DNA of 5,873 nucleotides, from NCBI GenBank assembly GCA_021824855.1, contig JAKAJX010000008.1, positions 1 to 5,873 of the forward strand, read 5' to 3'. A model generated the notes under the pieces. The model was not told the origin of the DNA. It made no database searches and worked only from the letters and a program-made list of their open reading frames with translations. Made by a program: the position numbers and the translations under genes. This stretch comes from Bacteroidota bacterium. GTDB lineage: Bacteria; Bacteroidota; Bacteroidia; Chitinophagales; Chitinophagaceae. Shown here piece after piece: positions 4,838-5,873 of the stretch. How positions within the stretch are numbered: the first letter of the stretch is position 1; each line of letters opens with the position of its first letter.

Positions 4838-5873
4838 TTAGTCGGGTATAATTAATTTGTTGTTAGAGCGATTAATATCAGCCATACGTTGAGAAGGATC
4901 TATTTCTATACTTTTTAATGCACTAATATTTTTATCTATTTTAAATTTATAGGAAGGATGAGTCCATTTCCACTCTTCATTTACTATTCTTTTTATATTG
5001 TTTTCGGCAGGTTTGGCGCCATACATCAAACTTAATGGTATGTAATATAATTCCTTACTGCCATCTTTATAAGTTATCAAAACATCAATAGGCATTGGCA
5101 TTTTGCCCAATCGCTTAATTGTTATAAATGTATTTCCATTTTCAACATCAATATCGCCAATAGCATAATCTATAGTTTTGGTGGTATAAACCCAATACTC
5201 TTTATACCATTGCAATGCAAGTCCGCTTACTTTCTCTGCAACCCTAATAAAATCATTCGCATTGGGATGTTTAAATTTCCAATCAGCATAATATCTCAAT
5301 AATATTTTGTTTAAGATGCTATCACTTACAATATATCCCAATTGATTCATAAATACTGGTCCTTTTGCATACGCTGCATATCCATAAGCATAATTGGTGT
5401 TGTAATGATCGGAATGGGTGCTCATGGGTTCTTCTAACCCACTTCTCACTAATCCAAAATATCCGTTATAACTATCGGAGTGGTGCAGCGGTAATTTTTG
5501 GTTTTGAACTTCTGTATTTAAAGCAATTTGCTTTTTATATTGCTCACTTAAATAGGGCGAATGTTGCACACAACTATCATAATAATATGCCGATACTTCA
5601 CTTTCGGCATAAGAAGTAAAACCTTCATCCATCCAAGGAAATAAGCTCTCATTAGTACCCAACATGTGCTGGTACCAACTATGCAACCACTCGTGAAATG
5701 CAGTACCTAAGCTGTACGATTTTATTAAAGTTGCCATTGCATATTCCATTCCTCCATCGCCACCTTGAATAAAAGAATATTGTGGATATTGATATTTGCC
5801 AAATCTTTTTTCGATATAGGGCAATACTTTTTCGGCCGACCATAATAAGTTATTCCAACTACTATCTGTTTTG
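4838..5873 (-). CDS. M1-family zinc metallopeptidase (aminopeptidase), C-terminal part
   Basis: This is a gluzincin of peptidase family M1, probably an aminopeptidase. The frame is open to the right edge, so the true start and the N-terminal beta domain (and any signal peptide) lie outside; 344 residues are visible. Counting from the first complete codon: SAEKVLPYIEKRFGKYQYPQ (12-31), GGMEYA (40-45) as the GxMEN-type substrate motif with Tyr in place of Asn, and HEWLH (60-64) with E83 in WMDEGF exactly 18 residues after the second His. That is the zinc-binding HExxH-x18-E with general base E61. AYAKG (167-171) holds the likely catalytic tyrosine Y168. The C-terminus ends IEIDPSQRMADINRSNN and a short tail, as in Bacteroidota M1 enzymes of about 600 residues. 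These are often periplasmic or secreted, but location cannot be judged here. A TTG at 5824-5822 gives an apparent start, but family homology continues upstream of it. Confidence 0.93.
   Translation of the reverse strand, partial: KTDSSWNNLLWSAEKVLPYIEKRFGKYQYPQYSFIQGGDGGMEYAMATLIKSYSLGTAFHEWLHSWYQHMLGTNESLFPWMDEGFTSYAESEVSAYYYDSCVQHSPYLSEQYKKQIALNTEVQNQKLPLHHSDSYNGYFGLVRSGLEEPMSTHSDHYNTNYAYGYAAYAKGPVFMNQLGYIVSDSILNKILLRYYADWKFKHPNANDFIRVAEKVSGLALQWYKEYWVYTTKTIDYAIGDIDVENGNTFITIKRLGKMPMPIDVLITYKDGSKELYYIPLSLMYGAKPAENNIKRIVNEEWKWTHPSYKFKIDKNISALKSIEIDPSQRMADINRSNNKLIIPD

Noticed and set aside
4812..4845. Possible bidirectional terminator between rsmG and the peptidase gene
   Set aside because: A six-T run is present but I could not pair any stem next to it.
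5365..5619. Plus-strand open frame of 84 codons within the M1 peptidase gene
   Set aside because: It is antisense to the M1 catalytic and helical region and is rich in His/Asn from reversed AT-rich codons; no family resemblance.
5822..5824. TTG as the start of the M1 peptidase gene
   Set aside because: The same frame stays open to the window edge and encodes family-like sequence (SAEKVLPYIEKRFG) upstream, so the gene is truncated by the window rather than starting here.

Overview
The window reads as an ordinary chromosomal housekeeping segment from a member of the Bacteroidota, probably near the Chitinophagales or Sphingobacteriales. The evidence is its strong AT-richness, the absence of purine-rich Shine-Dalgarno sites, TAnnTTTG-type -7 promoter elements just upstream of start codons, a eukaryotic-type citrate synthase, and Bacteroidota-like versions of Tgt, LptF/LptG, RsmG and an M1 peptidase. 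The lineage assignment is inference from these traits, not from a database search.

Layout from left to right. (1) The N-terminal 82 codons of a citrate synthase run off the left edge on the minus strand (1-248). (2) A 179-bp gap holds its probable promoter. (3) An LptF/LptG-family permease lies on the minus strand (428-1531) with its own promoter-like element at 1548-1555. (4) A 268-bp gap contains a good intrinsic terminator for the gene to its right, plus some short inverted repeats and an unexplained 55-codon open frame. (5) tgt, queuine/preQ1 tRNA-ribosyltransferase, is on the minus strand (1800-2939). (6) A 130-bp divergent promoter region follows, in which both flanking genes carry a TAnnTTTGCAGC element only a few bases before the ATG. 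(7) A membrane-anchored family 2 glycosyltransferase is on the plus strand (3070-4194). It overlaps by 10 bp (8) rsmG, the 16S rRNA m7G methyltransferase (4185-4811), which appears to start at TTG. (9) After a 26-bp convergent gap, the C-terminal 344 codons of an M1 zinc metallopeptidase run off the right edge on the minus strand (4838-5873).

The genes do not form one pathway. Two act on RNA modification (tgt on the tRNA wobble base, rsmG on 16S rRNA). Two act on the envelope (LptF/LptG in LPS export, the GT2 enzyme in glycan or lipid glycosylation at the membrane). One is central carbon metabolism (citrate synthase) and one is a probably exported peptidase. The probable transcription units are gltA alone, lptF/G alone, tgt alone, and glycosyltransferase-rsmG as a two-gene operon. 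I found no mobile element, CRISPR array, tRNA, rRNA or convincing novel system. The points most worth a second look are the loss of the three zinc-ligand cysteines in Tgt, the paired near-leaderless divergent promoters, the eukaryotic-type citrate synthase and the structured gap at 1644-1799.
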